This document shows positions 34,790 to 46,109 of a stretch of 64,000 nucleotides of DNA, piece by piece; position 1 is the first letter of the stretch, and every line of letters begins with the position of its first letter. The DNA is taken from positions 496,001-560,000 of the forward strand of contig CAUEEP010000880.1 in assembly GCA_958450365.1 (NCBI GenBank), read 5' to 3'. The notes under the pieces were generated by a model that did no database searches, was not told where the DNA came from, and was given only the letters and a program-made list of their open reading frames with translations. The stretch comes from Mesorhabditis belari (lineage: Eukaryota; Nematoda; Chromadorea; Rhabditida; Rhabditidae). A program made the translations under genes and the position numbers.

Positions 34790-35325
34790 TAAAGAGTATC
34801 AGGTTAAATCAATTAACAAACATCAATAGAGACATCACTATCATAACCATTATCATCCAAAACAATATTGGCAAGATGATCGTTGATTTCATTTGTTGCT
34901 TGTTCAGCTCGAGCATCCGAGAGACGTTTTGTTCCCTCCGGAATCGAACCATTTTTTTGAAGCAGTGGATAAGAACCACCACCTTCAAGGCACCTTCAAT
35001 TGTTTTCCTTTTTGTTTCACAAGATCGTCCTTTTGCTTACACCACTGGAGAACATTTTGCCGATGAACACCGAATCTTCTAGCGGCGGCTGATTTGTCCG
35101 TCTTTTCCGCAAAAGCGGCAACCATAAGCTTGATCTCGAGGTCAAAACAGCTTTTTTTCTTCGACCCCATCTCGGATGGCGTCACTTTGCGTTTTCGAGA
35201 AGGTTCCTCATCAGGCTCCTCTTTGCCAGTTGCCAATAGGTTATCAGCAATGTCGGTTTCACTTGCATCAAAGTTTATTTCATCTTCAGGCACGAGAAAA
35301 TCCTCTTTGCATTGAGCATTAAAAA
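34790..35325 (-). pseudogene. pogo-like transposase N-terminal relic, copy 2
   Basis: The minus-strand frame 34985-35293 reads EPSRKRKVTPSEMGSKKKSC, FDLEIKLMVAAFAEK, AAARRFGVHRQNVLQWCKQK, a psq/Brinker-type HTH as in pogo transposases, preceded by an acidic leader. The frame breaks after LKVP, whereas the other copy at 12.2-12.7 kb still has the GGGPYPLL linker. Directly next to it (35330-35500) lies a copy of 17302-17460. Confidence 0.65.
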
Positions 35326-35502
35326 AAAAAGCATTGGCCTTTCAATCTTGAGGAATCATGAAGCATTCTTGAAGAATTCTTAACAAAACCGTTCTGATAA
35401 ATCTAGGCTGGACACTTACTCAAAGAAGCTGATGATGACTGTTTTCACGCTTCGCTTTGCTTCGGCACTGTATAAAAAAGTATAAAAGTATAAGTATAAT
35501 TA

Positions 35503-38046
35503 CTAATCATCACTTGACTCTGAATCTGAGGAGCTTGAAGAAGTTGTATCAGCGTCACTGTCATCGTCGGATGATGATGAAGAGAATTCAGAGCTTGATT
35601 CGGAGTCAGATTTCTTCCTCCTTCCGCCTTTTCCCAAAAACTCGCGAAGATCCACCCTAAAATTTATACACTTATTAGCTTTCTTTCTTACGTCAGTCCA
35701 CCAAGACCGATTAATGTGAAGAAGTTGATGGCGAAGCGAGTATTGGCTGGGTTGTCCCGAGGAAAACATCCCTCAAACGCATTAAATATGGATAGGAAAA
35801 TGTAAATATTCGCATAAAGACCTACATCCCAAGTAATGGCATCTGTGAAAAGCAAATGACTGATTACCATATTCCTCAGTTTCGTAATATCAAAGCGATG
35901 GATAGTTTGATAAGTCTCACGAGCTATCGTCTCAAAAGTAGCCAAAAATAAAAAAATGGTCATATACTTTTGAAACTAACTTGAAATTCACGTTTCAGCC
36001 GACAAAAACGCTCGCAGAGAAGTCCATAAAACTTTTCATAAGTACGTTGCTGTGCACAACAATCAACGAGCATGTGAATGAGTTCCGGCTAAAATGAAAA
36101 AAATGTGGCTCTTTTCTATTAGTAAGTACCTTAAAAAAATCGGGTACCTTCAAATTTAAGAAAAGCGGGCTCCACAGTTAAAATACCTAGTAATTAGAAA
36201 GAGCCAAAAATGTTTATATTCTATCAACAAGCCCAACCTCCAATTCTGGCTTGACACCCATTTTGAGAAGTTCGTGAGCTGCTTCTTGATAGTCGAGGGA
36301 TCATTGAATTCGAATCAAGTAAACTTCGCGACCAAAAGCAACGAGATTTTGCTCAGTGCCGTCAATGATTTCCATTTGTTGAGGTTGAGCTGAAATAAGT
36401 ATTTAAATATTGCATTAGATTCGTCTGAAGTTTTATAAAATTTAATATAATTGACTGTCTACCGTTTGCTGCTGCCTCATTGCCACCTTCTTCATCCTCG
36501 TCCTCTTCCTCTAATTCCTCTTCACTTTCACCGGCATCACCAATGATTAGCATCAAAAGCATAATCTCAAGAGCAAGCAACTCGTGAGCCTAAATATGCA
36601 TCGAATTCATATTCAAAGAAAAACAGCATACCACTTGTTGATTGATCAAATGTGCGAGAAATTTACTGACAGTCACCGTTGTTGCTTTGTCGTTTCGACG
36701 AAAAGATCGCTTGAACTGCACAATCAAACGCCTAAATACATAATTTCTAAAGCCTAAAACTGTGAAAAATACTTAGTTGCGTCAATTCACCAATAACAGG
36801 AAACTTGGAATTAATCACTCCAACAAAACCAGCGAGCATGTGAAAATGTTGGAGAAAAGGCTTGTGCTTGAATTATCGATCGAGTCAGCAAACCCCTAAA
36901 ATTTTTGTTTACTTGAGAAAATGCTAAAAGCAAACTTTCCACGGATAATGTTTTCTTGAGGAAGCTCTCGCACAATTGCTGGCGTTGACTTTGTTGATGA
37001 GACCGTGGATCTTTTTCTTCAGACGCTCCCAAATCAATCGTTGAAATTGCTCACCCGATTTATCCTAAATTTTTTCTGTGGCCCCGTTATCATTTGATGC
37101 ATTACCTGGATTTGTTCTTGCATCAACTTCAGCTTCGCTGGTGGGATGTATGCGCCTCCAGTCCAACGCAATAAATCAAAAGGCTCTTTCTTTTCCTAAA
37201 ATGTATTTACTTCAACAAAGTTTTCTTGTATACTTTTTGAGGAGCTTCATTTTCTTTTGCCTTTTCTGGTGATTCTTCACGTCGAGCACCTTTTCGCGTT
37301 AGCGACCTAAATCACTAATAATGAATACAAACCAGGTTAAACTAATCGTTCCCGCAGTTCAGGACTGGCATGAGGCTTTGGTGATCGAGATCCAAATAAT
37401 TTTCACGAAAAAAGGTGCAAGCTCCATTAGCGTCTTCGCCTTTCTGGGGAAGCTTTACGTTTAGGGGATGGTGACCTAAATCAGCTGTAAACAAAGACAA
37501 TTTTAAAAACTAACCGTCTTCGCCTTTTCGGTGAGCGGTCGCCACCTCTGCGTCTTTCTGGTGAACGTTCATGGTCCCCACGGCCACAGTCACGGTCCCC
37601 TGGATCTCGATCCCCACGGTCACGATCATGATCTCGAGATCTGCAATTGTTGTGCTTATTAGTTGCTGCCAAGATTTGCTCAGCTAAAACTTAACACAAT
37701 AACTTCGTTGAACCTTCTATAAGTTAGTGTCTCTTTTCTTCTACTCAAATTGTAGTGATTTAGCTCGAAAGTTGTCAAATACTTTTTAAATTTCGAACCT
37801 ACTAGCGTCATTACTACAGCAACGATCAGCATAATTCAAAAAACATACTTATCTCTGCTATTTTTCCGAGATATATCTGCCATTTTTCCAAGCTCTGGTT
37901 CTGGCGACTTTTCGTTACTAAAGAGATTCGGCTTTCGCTAGCAAAAGTTTTTAATCAACCAACCTGCCAATTTACTCGTCCTCTGGAGAACCTTCCCCGG
38001 AGCCAGATGGAGTCGCCGGAGCGGCCCATCTCAAGCTCCCTAAATG
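35503..38046 (-). pseudogene. CWC22 / nucampholin (let-858-like) splicing factor, decayed copy
   Basis: Exons in CWC22 order on the minus strand: an Arg/Ser/Asp-rich N-terminus (37.5-38.0 kb, RDHDRDRGDRDPGDRD), KKEPFDLLRWTGGAYIPPAK (37.1 kb, MIF4G start), RSIIQAQAFSPTF, QFKRSFRRNDKATTVTVSKF (36.7 kb), then directly AHELLALEIMLLML joined to an acidic linker, REVYLIRIQ, LVDCCAQQRTYEKFYGLLCE, TIHRFDITKLRNM, TRFAINFFTLIGLGGLT and a Ser/Asp-rich end. A TGA at 36301-36303 interrupts the MA3-side exon, frame changes occur near 36980 and 36840, and about 100 residues of MIF4G plus part of the middle are missing. CWC22 acts in the spliceosome and in exon-junction complex loading; this copy cannot make it. 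Confidence 0.88.
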
Positions 38047-38293
38047 TTTCATCGCCATAAAACTGAGTTCCGATAAGTGCTTCACGACCGCAACAACATT
38101 TCCTTTTAATTCGCATGTAAACTTTTCAATTTATAGGTATTACGTTTGATTCATGCACCATGAACCGTTAATATAATTAACTCAACAAATTAAACTTTAT
38201 TCATAAAAATACGGAAGAGATCAATAATAACGCTACACACTCAAAAAGTCAGCAAAATAATAATGAAAATGATAAATAATGAAAACTAGGCGA

Positions 38294-38742
38294 TCAACCT
38301 TCCGAGTCTTCGGCGCCTCCGATGTAGAGGATGTTGTTGCACCTAGATTTAAACAAATTAGATAAAAGTCACATTAATCACCTTATTAAAATTTCTCCCA
38401 AAGCTCCTGTGTTTGTTCCATCAATGTATTCCTCGGCGTTAGCCATCTAAAAGATAAAAAATTTATTTGTGAATGCCTAGGCCTAAGCAAGCTTACTCGT
38501 CATATATCTGACTGTTCACAAGCGACATAAAAACTAACAAAATTTAGAACGTACCTCTCCAAACTAGCTTTAAGCTATGCCATAAAAACTTTACACAAAG
38601 ACAACCCCACCTGGACATTCATGTAACCGTCGACCGAGATGAGGACGCCTCGATATTCCATTCCCCACTTCAATCTGCACACAACTGGCTTTCCGGCGAG
38701 TCCATTGAGGAACGGCTTTGGGTTGACTGGTTGAACAGACAT
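38294..38742 (-). CDS. snr-5: small nuclear ribonucleoprotein F (SmF)
   Basis: Three exons (38611-38742, 38382-38446, 38294-38342) encode about 81 residues, the normal SmF length. Sm motif 1 is [20 protein letters not shown] to [13 protein letters not shown]; Sm motif 2 is [14 protein letters not shown]. SmF is one of seven Sm proteins that form the ring on U1, U2, U4 and U5 snRNA in pre-mRNA splicing. Both introns are short with standard borders. TTTTCAG ends 3 bases before the ATG, a likely trans-splice site. No break is visible. The symbol follows the C. elegans name of the orthologue. Confidence 0.95.
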
Positions 38743-38759
38743 TCTCTGAAAACAAAATT

Positions 38760-39460
38760 AAAAACGAATTTAAGTAGATAAAATGTTAAAAAGAGCAAGA
38801 TTGAGGTAGGAAGGAGTCCTCGTAAACAAAAAGAACGGTTTTTCCGGAATAATTTTTGGAAGAAAAGGATTCGAATACAAGACAAGCATATAACTAGGCG
38901 CTTTATGGATAGACAGTGTGGTTTTTGCACGAAAGAAGAAAAATGGTGACAGAAATAGAAAGGCGTAATTCAAGAGCACGCGAAAAATAAAATGATTGCT
39001 CCGGTCGAACTTTTATAAACCACTAGAATTAAGTTAAAGTTATTCAGCTAAATAATGAACGTCTACATTTTTTGAAATAAAATGGTTATGAGGGTGCATT
39101 TTGAGAAATTTTCGGCGCTAAAGCTTACACCTTTTCTAAACATTTTTTTATTTTGGTGATACTAGTTCAACGCCCCTTTCTTCATCTCATTATTTTACCT
39201 GTTTTTCGTCATAAAAACATACAAAATCATACAAAATCAGGAGAGTAAGGCGCATAAGAAAGCAACTTCCAGCCGACCTCGTCAATTTTTTTTGAGTGAT
39301 TTTTGCAAGTGTGGGGTTTTACGTTCAAAAAATCGAATCTTTGATAGATTGAGCCCCAATTTCTTTAAAGCATCGTTAACTCTAGTCAATTGTTTTGAAT
39401 AGAGATCAGCATCAATGTTTTTCCTGGATTAGCTAACTCACAGTGCATCAAAACTTTTGA
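38760..39460. other. no supported gene
   Basis: Upstream flank of the SmF gene. Only short overlapping frames on the minus strand. Probably holds the SmF promoter, but no element could be named. Confidence 0.5.
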
Positions 39461-39469
39461 GTTCCACCA

Positions 39470-39710
39470 GCAACAGAGCGTTATTTTCTTTCCATCAGGC
39501 TTGGGAGTGGTTTCGGGGGTTTGTCGGGTAAATAGCTGTTTATTCCTCTTTTGACATTCTCGTAATTAATCCAAGTGCAAATGGATGTCGATTGTCTTCT
39601 GGTCAACATCAAACATTTCTGCAAGCGCACTAGTCGTAAGGGTTGGGTTAAAGTTAATTTCAATTCCCCAATTCCGAAATTCAAACGCACATTATTTTTT
39701 CCTCAACCTA
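39470..39710 (-). pseudogene. mariner transposase middle fragment
   Basis: Minus strand: CTWINYENVKRGINSYLPDK then a Lys-Pro stretch and, in another frame, a WWN as in the mariner ...VMLCVWW segment. The end TTTTTCCTCAACCTAA at about 39697-39711 looks like its terminal repeat; the same end stands alone at about 62168-62183. Confidence 0.6.
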
Positions 39711-39712
39711 AT

Positions 39713-40440
39713 ACAGGGTGCGCCATAATTACGACCAGTGGAGGTTCCTTCATTGAAAGTAGTTTTCTTTGTTTTCACTCAATTTTTTTTATCGTTTTTT
39801 CTAACAGATATGACATTAAAAAATAACTTCTCACATTTAGATTTTCAATTTCCCAAAATGGTAAAGCGTTCCATTCATCATTAATCAAACATCGGCCTTC
39901 ATCAACGTGTCTCTTGACCTGATGATTGCTTATACTTCGGCACGATCGATTCAGAATCGTTTGGATGCAAAGGAATCTCTTTTTTTCGAACTATTGCACG
40001 ATTTATGCAACGGAAGAAAAGGGAAGTGATAGAGATCGATTGGAAAGGGGTCGAAAGGACTTTGGATCGAGGCAATGGACTTTCCAACAGGACGGGGCAC
40101 CGGCTCACGAAGCTCGATTTGTTTAGGATTGGTTTTTCCAAAACTTTCAGGGTTTCATCACTTTTAAAGAGTGGCTTCCCAGCTCGCCTGACCTTAATCC
40201 CATGGATCATTTGGTGTGGCGGGTTCTCGAGTCAAAGGCTGTCAAAAATCAAACAAAAGCATCGATTCATTGAAGAAAGCGTTGATCAAAGCCTGAGATG
40301 ATCTTGGTCTGTCCTACTTGCCTGCCACCGTGGGCTCATTCATTCATCTTGATGCATGCCACAAAGCAGATGGAGATATTTTTCAAGTTTAGTTGTTATT
40401 TTGATTGATATGCATCTGATAAACGTTGTCATAAAAAAAT
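39713..40440 (+). pseudogene. Tc1-like (CAGGGTG-ended) transposase relic
   Basis: It starts at TA-CAGGGTGCGCCATAATTACG, the end type of the 1834-2699 element. In changing frames: WTFQQDGAPAHEARFV (second Asp), SSPDLNPMDHLVWRVLESKA (third) and SIHSLKKALIKA. The right end was not recognised. Confidence 0.75.
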
Positions 40441-40500
40441 TTGAGATTTGGAGTATTTGGAAAGAATTTCCACGTTAGACCATTTCCACATCCAACTTTT

Positions 40501-40613
40501 AGATGATCACAAATATGATAGCCGGCCTCATCATGACTACCTCAATGCTGACCACATCGATGGCTGAAGGCAATCACTTCTCAACATTCGCCACTTTGAC
40601 AGCTTACTATTAG
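40501..40613 (+). pseudogene. chemoreceptor TM6-TM7 exon, stray copy
   Basis: After TTTTAG it reads MITNMIAGLIMTTSMLTTSM then AEGNHFSTFATL and a stop; almost the same as the exon at 33518-33657, but it ends early and has no neighbours. It sits at the left border of the second copy of the segmental duplication. Confidence 0.85.
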
Positions 40614-41062
40614 GCTATAGATTAATAATATTATCTTTGAGTTTCGGGTGACATGCGTACCTTAATTGTTCTAGCCCGGTTGTTCCACAAGCCATTTTTG
40701 CTGACCAAACCAGATCAAAAAGTCAATCCTAAACTTTCTCCTTTTCCATAAGTGTCCATAGTTTTTTTGATGAGTTATAACTACAGTCATGAGTAAAAGT
40801 ATTGGCCCCTCTCATTGTTGAACTTTAAAACGCAAAATTTTTTTCCTATTTTCGCAGCACAATTGCAGCATTCCTTCAAACATACATACTTCTGAGATCC
40901 TTACCTCTCGAAACCTTATCTCTTCACGGAACCTCTCCCTCCTTCAACGCACTTAACATCTTCCCCTCCTTAAATTAGCATTCACAATTATTTCTAACGC
41001 ACCATTCAATATCTTAAGAGTCATATCGTTCACCAAAGCCAACATCTGTCGCATTCGTAAAA

Positions 41063-41639
41063 ATGGGGTTTCTACGGATCCTTCTACTGGTTTGCGTTAA
41101 ATGAATCCTGTAACTAAAACTGAATTCCAGACTCTCTGTCTACTGGCCTTTTGCCATCTCGTTGGGGGATTACGGTAATTTACAATTACATTACATAGAT
41201 TACATAGATTGGGTAAAAAATAAGAGTTTTCAGTGCTGGTGGCCGAATCAGTGTGCCGCGAGGTAGGGTGAATCGTCCGGCCAAAGTTCCAAGACTCGAA
41301 AGAAAACCCAGGTTTTTTAGTCGATTGAAGTCACTCAAAACACCCAATTTCAGTGAGCCGAAACCCTACCAGTTGCCAATTCCGGATAAGGGAATTTATC
41401 ATCGGCATTCAGTGTCTTAATGCCTTTAGAAGTCAACCTGAGAATGTTCAGTGAGTACAAGACGCCGATCAACTTTCAACCAAGACGACACAGCCACGAT
41501 CCCGGATATCGACCGAATCACGATCAATATGTGTAGTGTCAAACAAACAACAAGAAATAGTAGTTTATTACTTTCTAGATCAAAATACACCGGTAAAGAA
41601 GGATACAACTCGATCTATTACCCGGCAATCAATGAGTGA
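41063..41639 (+). CDS. small secreted basic Pro/Tyr-rich protein, copy 2 (family not recognised)
   Basis: Exons 41063-41089, 41131-41174, 41234-41413, 41452-41532 and 41579-41639 sum to 393 bases, 130 residues, exactly as in copy 1. Signal peptide MGFLRILLLTLCLLAFCH; cleavage probably near LVGG. The mature chain is basic (RVNRPAKVPRLERKPR) and has no Cys, then a Pro-rich centre (EPKPYQLPIPDKGIYHRH) and a Tyr-rich end (EGYNSIYYPAINE). All five junctions are in frame and all introns are GT-AG. Between the copies, most changes in exons 1-3 alter the protein (about 15 against 4 silent by my count), whereas exons 4-5 are mainly silent or conservative. That suggests a variable N-terminal half and a conserved C-terminus. 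Function unknown. Confidence 0.8.
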
Positions 41640-42440
41640 GTGCTTTGAAGAATCTGGCTCGAAAACCCAAAACTCACAGAAAGCCATCTGCTCATCTGAA
41701 AATCTTCGCCTACAGAACCAACAGTGAGAACAAAAAGAGAAAAAAATCAAAGACGAATCGACGAGTTGAGGGACGAGAAGAGCGACCTTCACGAAGAATT
41801 GTCAGTTTCCTCATGCTGATGTCCATTGATGTTCAACACGTTTCTCTAATAGTCTATTCAGGAGCCACGAGAGAGCAAAATACTTGCAGCTTCAGGTGGA
41901 ATTCTGTCAAAGAGACAACAAGTAGTTCAAGAAAGTTCAGGAAATAGTAGTTCATTCCTCTCTAGATCAAAATACACTAAAGGATACAACTCGATTCACT
42001 ACCCGGCAATCAATGAGTGAGTGATTTGAAGAATCTGGCTCAAAGACCCAAAACTCACAGAAAGCCATCTGCCCATCTCAAACCAGAACCCCGTTCATAT
42101 ATAAGAAGGTGATTCATGATCATTGTTTGAAAGCATCTCTCTTCATTACGATCATTTAATAACTACCCACAACAATAAAGCTCTCATTCAAGCCCACACG
42201 GGTTTTCTGCTTTTTCTGATCTCCGGAAAATCTCCGCCTACAGAACCAACAGTGAGAACAAAAAAGAGAAAAAAAATCAAAGACAAATCGACGAGTTGAG
42301 GGACGGGAAGAGCGACCTTCACGAAGAATTGTCAATTTCCTCATGCTGATGTCCATTGATGTTCAACACGTTTATCTAATAGTCTATTCAGGAGCGACGA
42401 GGGAGCAAGATGCTTGCAGCTTCAGACGGAATTCTGGGTT
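41640..42440 (+). repeat. tandem partial duplication of the secreted-protein 3' end
   Basis: The last exon and flank of the secreted gene recur: 41966-42020 reads SKYTKGYNSIHYPAINE and a stop, with 6 bases lost in frame relative to the full exon. The basic repeat unit (SKTNRRVEGREERPSRRIV) occurs at 41709-41903 and again at 42229-42420. AATAAA at about 42174. Confidence 0.7.
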
Positions 42441-42579
42441 TTTGGGAAAACTTTATGAGATTTTGAACAAACACTTAAGAAATAAAGAATAAGATAATGT
42501 GCAGTTGTGTGTTTTCAGAAGATTGAATAAAATAGGATTTATTGGTTTTTGTCCACAGAAAAGAACAACAAAGCATTTC

Positions 42580-43640
42580 TCAGAATTGAGAGTTCCTTTT
42601 GCAGATGAAACGATGCTCGTTGATAGGAAGATAGACCCGCCATTTCCCATCGCCGGTCTGAAGCTGAAATGAGTTCATTTCTGATGGAAATCCTTTGATA
42701 AAACACTTTGCGTTATTTCACAAAAAGAAATTTCCTCAAATTGATCGAAATATTTTGGGATTAATTATGCATTGGAAATTGGAATAAATATTGATGATTT
42801 CAAGTTGGAAATCTCACCGTAGAGTGGGTTCTGGAATCCGGCTCTCCAATCTTCCAATTCGTGAAATCCACCGAACTTCCATCCGTCCATTCCAAAGATT
42901 TCCTTTGTCCGGATTTTTCTGAATAAAGAAATTTTTATGTTTAGACATTTCGATATTTCGATCCGATTTTCCTTTCTTTTTCTTGAAATTATTCTAGTTT
43001 CCCATTATTTCTATCAAAGAACTACCAGTCAAACGAATCATTTTTTCACAAAAAGCCTTCCGAAAATCGTGAAAGAATTATTACTTTCCTTTTATTTATG
43101 TCTTTTAATAAGAAAATTCAACCTTCACTCCGATCCAGAACGACCGATTCGAAGGAACAGTTTTCGCTGAAATAAATATCGATTGTTTTTGGTTTACAAA
43201 GCATAAATTTCTACGAAAATCAGGAATTTTCAGAATTGAATCATTTCGATTTCTTACCGAGTTCCCAAACAAAATCGTTCTCTTCTTGACTGTGAATTGA
43301 GACCAAATGGCCCTTTCGACTCGCACAATCTGCCACGGCTTGATCAAAGGTCATTTCTTGATCGATAACCTTGAGATGAAGGTAAGCCTGGTTCACAACA
43401 TCCACCAAACCTTGTACCAAGAAGCGGTTTTTCCCAAATACGACCATCCATCTGGATCCAGGATCCAAGTCATCTTTCGATTTCTGAATTTCTTCGAAAA
43501 ACTTTACTCCAGATTCTTTAGACAAATACTCAATCGTTACTTTTAAAAAATTCACAAATCTGCCTGCAACTTCACAATTTCCTCCGTTTTGTTTTCCATT
43601 TCAAATTGTCTATGAATTGATTGGATTGAGTGGAATAAAC
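42580..43640 (-). pseudogene. C-type lectin, truncated copy 2 with frameshift
   Basis: CTLD exons 43258 to about 43550, 43123-43166, 42818-42918 and 42580-42663, plus one coiled-coil exon at about 43565-43618 (MENKTEEIVKLQADL). The first CTLD exon is open (TFDQAVADCASRKGHLVSIH). Exon 42818-42918 is one base shorter than its partner (AATCTTTGG against AATGCTTTGG), which shifts the frame before EWTDGSSVDFTNW. The N-terminal coiled-coil exons of copy 1 are absent. Not functional as read, unless the missing base is a sequencing error. Confidence 0.8.
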
Positions 43641-43649
43641 ACATTCTAT

Positions 43650-44085
43650 GAATCCAAAACTAGCACTTAAGGGAGTTCAAATATCTCTAAAAATTCATTT
43701 AAAACTCAAAACTTATCTGTAAAAAGTAGAAAAATAATAATGCAAAAAGGCAAAATGAAAAAATTAGTAACGCAAAATCGAATGCTAAATGCATTGTTAG
43801 TCTTTTTTTATTTTTCTAAAATGTTACCAGTTTGTTTGGATTGCTAAACTACTGAATGTTTTTTGAAAATTTATACAAAGAGAGTTTTCAATAAAGGTTT
43901 CATCTGATTGAGTATCAAAAAAGAAGAAAAATTCTATGTAGATGCAAATGTGGATGCAATTCTATGTAAATTTAAATCAAAATCCTGAAAAGAATTAACT
44001 AGAATAGAAGAACTCAAGAAAATCTCGTCTAAAGATTAACGTTTAACATAGTTTGAATCATGAATTGAATTGAATGGCTCGAACT
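43650..44085. other. no supported gene
   Basis: AT-rich spacer; diverges from the 16.0-16.7 kb lectin 5' region. Confidence 0.5.
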
Positions 44086-44095
44086 GAAAGCAAAA

Positions 44096-44215
44096 TCATG
44101 AATTGAACTATACACAGAAGCAAATTGAACTACACACAGAAACGAATTGAACTATACACAGAAACAAATTGAACTACACACAGAAACGAATTGAACTACA
44201 CACAAATGAACTGAA
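44096..44215. repeat. 24-bp tandem repeat
   Basis: About five copies of GAATTGAACTACACACAGAAAC with alternating C/T at two positions. Confidence 0.9.
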
Positions 44216-44345
44216 ACTTTGCACAGAAACTCGGAGAATTACATGAAGATCAGATTCAAATATGGAAAAAATACCAGGAAATGAAAATTTCAAATAATTT
44301 CGATATGATAGTTGAAAATTTCGATGTGTTCGATGTTCGATGTGA

Positions 44346-44783
44346 AAATTTGTGAGTAATAGCCTTATGATTGAACTAACCAAAGCAATATGTTCAAAAA
44401 CTAAGAAAGATTATTACGCACTACACGATACAAATAACAGTCTATCTAAACAAAAACGAATTCACTCTAAACACTCGACTCCATCGTCATCATTATTGGG
44501 TTTTATGGCTGAAGTGGTGGAAGCTGAAGTGGTGGAAGCTGAAGTGGTGGAAGCTGAAGTGGTGGAAGCTGAAGTGGTGGAAGCTGAAGTGGTGGAAGCT
44601 GAAGTTGAAGGAGCGCATTCCACTTGCGCTTTAGCTTTACACTTTTTCCTTCAGTTGAGCGTTCTATTTCTTGGGTTCGGTGTTCTGAAATCGAGCTTTA
44701 TATTGGAAAGTTTCAATTTGTGGCCGAAGGGGTTGAGTTTGAATCTGGGTTTAAATTTTTTGCCTAATTCAGAAGCTACATAG
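44346..44783. other. frame(s) around a 15-bp coding-phase tandem repeat
   Basis: GAAGTGGTGGAAGCT repeats about six times at 44511-44605. The + strand frame (44352-44783) reads VVEAE units; the minus strand reads S/T-rich units (STTSA) followed, after one TGA, by KFKPRFKLNPFGHKLKLSNI, which has better protein-like composition. Neither has clear splice partners. Coding status undecided. Confidence 0.3.
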
Positions 44784-44903
44784 ATTTAAACTGTGGGCAA
44801 CTCCAAACGTACCTTTTTCCTCAATTTGAACAAAGCAATCATCATATATCCAAGAGTTAACGCTTGCTAAAATTTCAATGTTATCACATTTCTTTTTTGC
44901 TAT

Positions 44904-46083
44904 TAGGTCGGCAAGAAAGTCTTTGATTTGAACTGGAATTTCTTAAAAACGAATCCACGAATTCAAGAGCATTTTATTCTATTCTTTACAAGTCGACTCC
45001 AAGATATTATTCGTAAAAAATGAGTGCAGCTTTTCCTTAAAATTTTAGAGATTTTTGAAAAGGTACTATTTTCCAGCTTAAATTCAGCTCACTTTTTGCA
45101 TTTCTTATGGGCTAAACGCCAACAAGGCACCACGCGCGTTCAAGGACAATAACCCGTTGATTTAAGCTTCATTCCTGTTTTTTGGAATATACCGTAAATC
45201 ATCTAAATAGCGCCGCGGCGCTTCTAGAGGATTTGCGGTAATTGAAACTATTCTACATATTGAAACTACATATAAAATGTGTTGCTTTTTAGAATGGCTG
45301 GAAAATCCCCCACAATCGATCATCGAATTGCACAAGCGAGAAGTCTCGACGCCGGAGATTCAGAAGCGTCTTAAAGTCGATAGAAGTGCCATTTTCCGCA
45401 TATTCAACGCTACGAAGCTACGGGAACAATTGCTGATGCACCAAGAAGCCGTAGACGCTCAATTGTCGCCACAAAGCCAGACATCAAGCGAGTGAGGGAC
45501 CGAATTCAGAAGAAGCCAAACCAGTTGGCAAGGCAATGGCAAAGAAGATGGCGATTTCAAGCACCTCATTGCGTCGGAGCCTCAAAAATAAGCTCACGCT
45601 TACTGTTTACAAGAAACAAAGGCTCAACTTCTTTTGAATACCGTTAAAAACCACGGAAAATTAAGAGCAGATCAGTTATTGACCATCACATTGGAATCGA
45701 CCATCACAATTTCTTGTTCCCAGATGAAAAGATATTTACCGTTGAAGGCCTTCTTAACAAGCAAAATGGTCGATTCTAGAAGCCAATGCTTGTTCAAAGC
45801 CCCACAAAAACATCGAAGGCTTGAAGAAATCACTGCTTAAAGCGTGGGAAGATCCAGCCTATTTGGTCGCCACCGTTGACGCCTTCCCGAAACTTTGACG
45901 CCTTCCCGAAACGCCTGCGAGCCTGCCGTGGTGTGCAGTGGTGGCCGATTTGAATTTGATAGTTCATTCATAATTGTTAATCTACAACAAATGTTATTCA
46001 GTTAAAAATTTGGGAAGAATTTATGGCTTGGTTTTTGAGGAATCACAGTGCAAACTTTTCCTACAAACTTTCTTGCCTAGTAT
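44904..46083 (+). mobile_element. mariner/Tc1-like transposon relic
   Basis: TAGGTCGGCAAGAAAGT at 44904 pairs loosely with ACTTTCTTGCCTAGTA at about 46066-46081. The + strand carries IIELHKREVSTPEIQKRLKV (HTH), then RRSIVATKPDIKRVRDRIQK in another frame, PDEKIFTVEG and LKKSLLKAWEDPAYLV, with deletions of most of the catalytic region. It cuts off the 3' end of zinc-finger gene copy 2. A near-palindrome TACCGTAAATC...GATTTGCGGTA (45190-45240) just before the coding part is a separate pogo-type mini-element. Confidence 0.65.
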
Positions 46084-46109
46084 TTAGCTGAATTTTATCT
46101 ATTACACTT

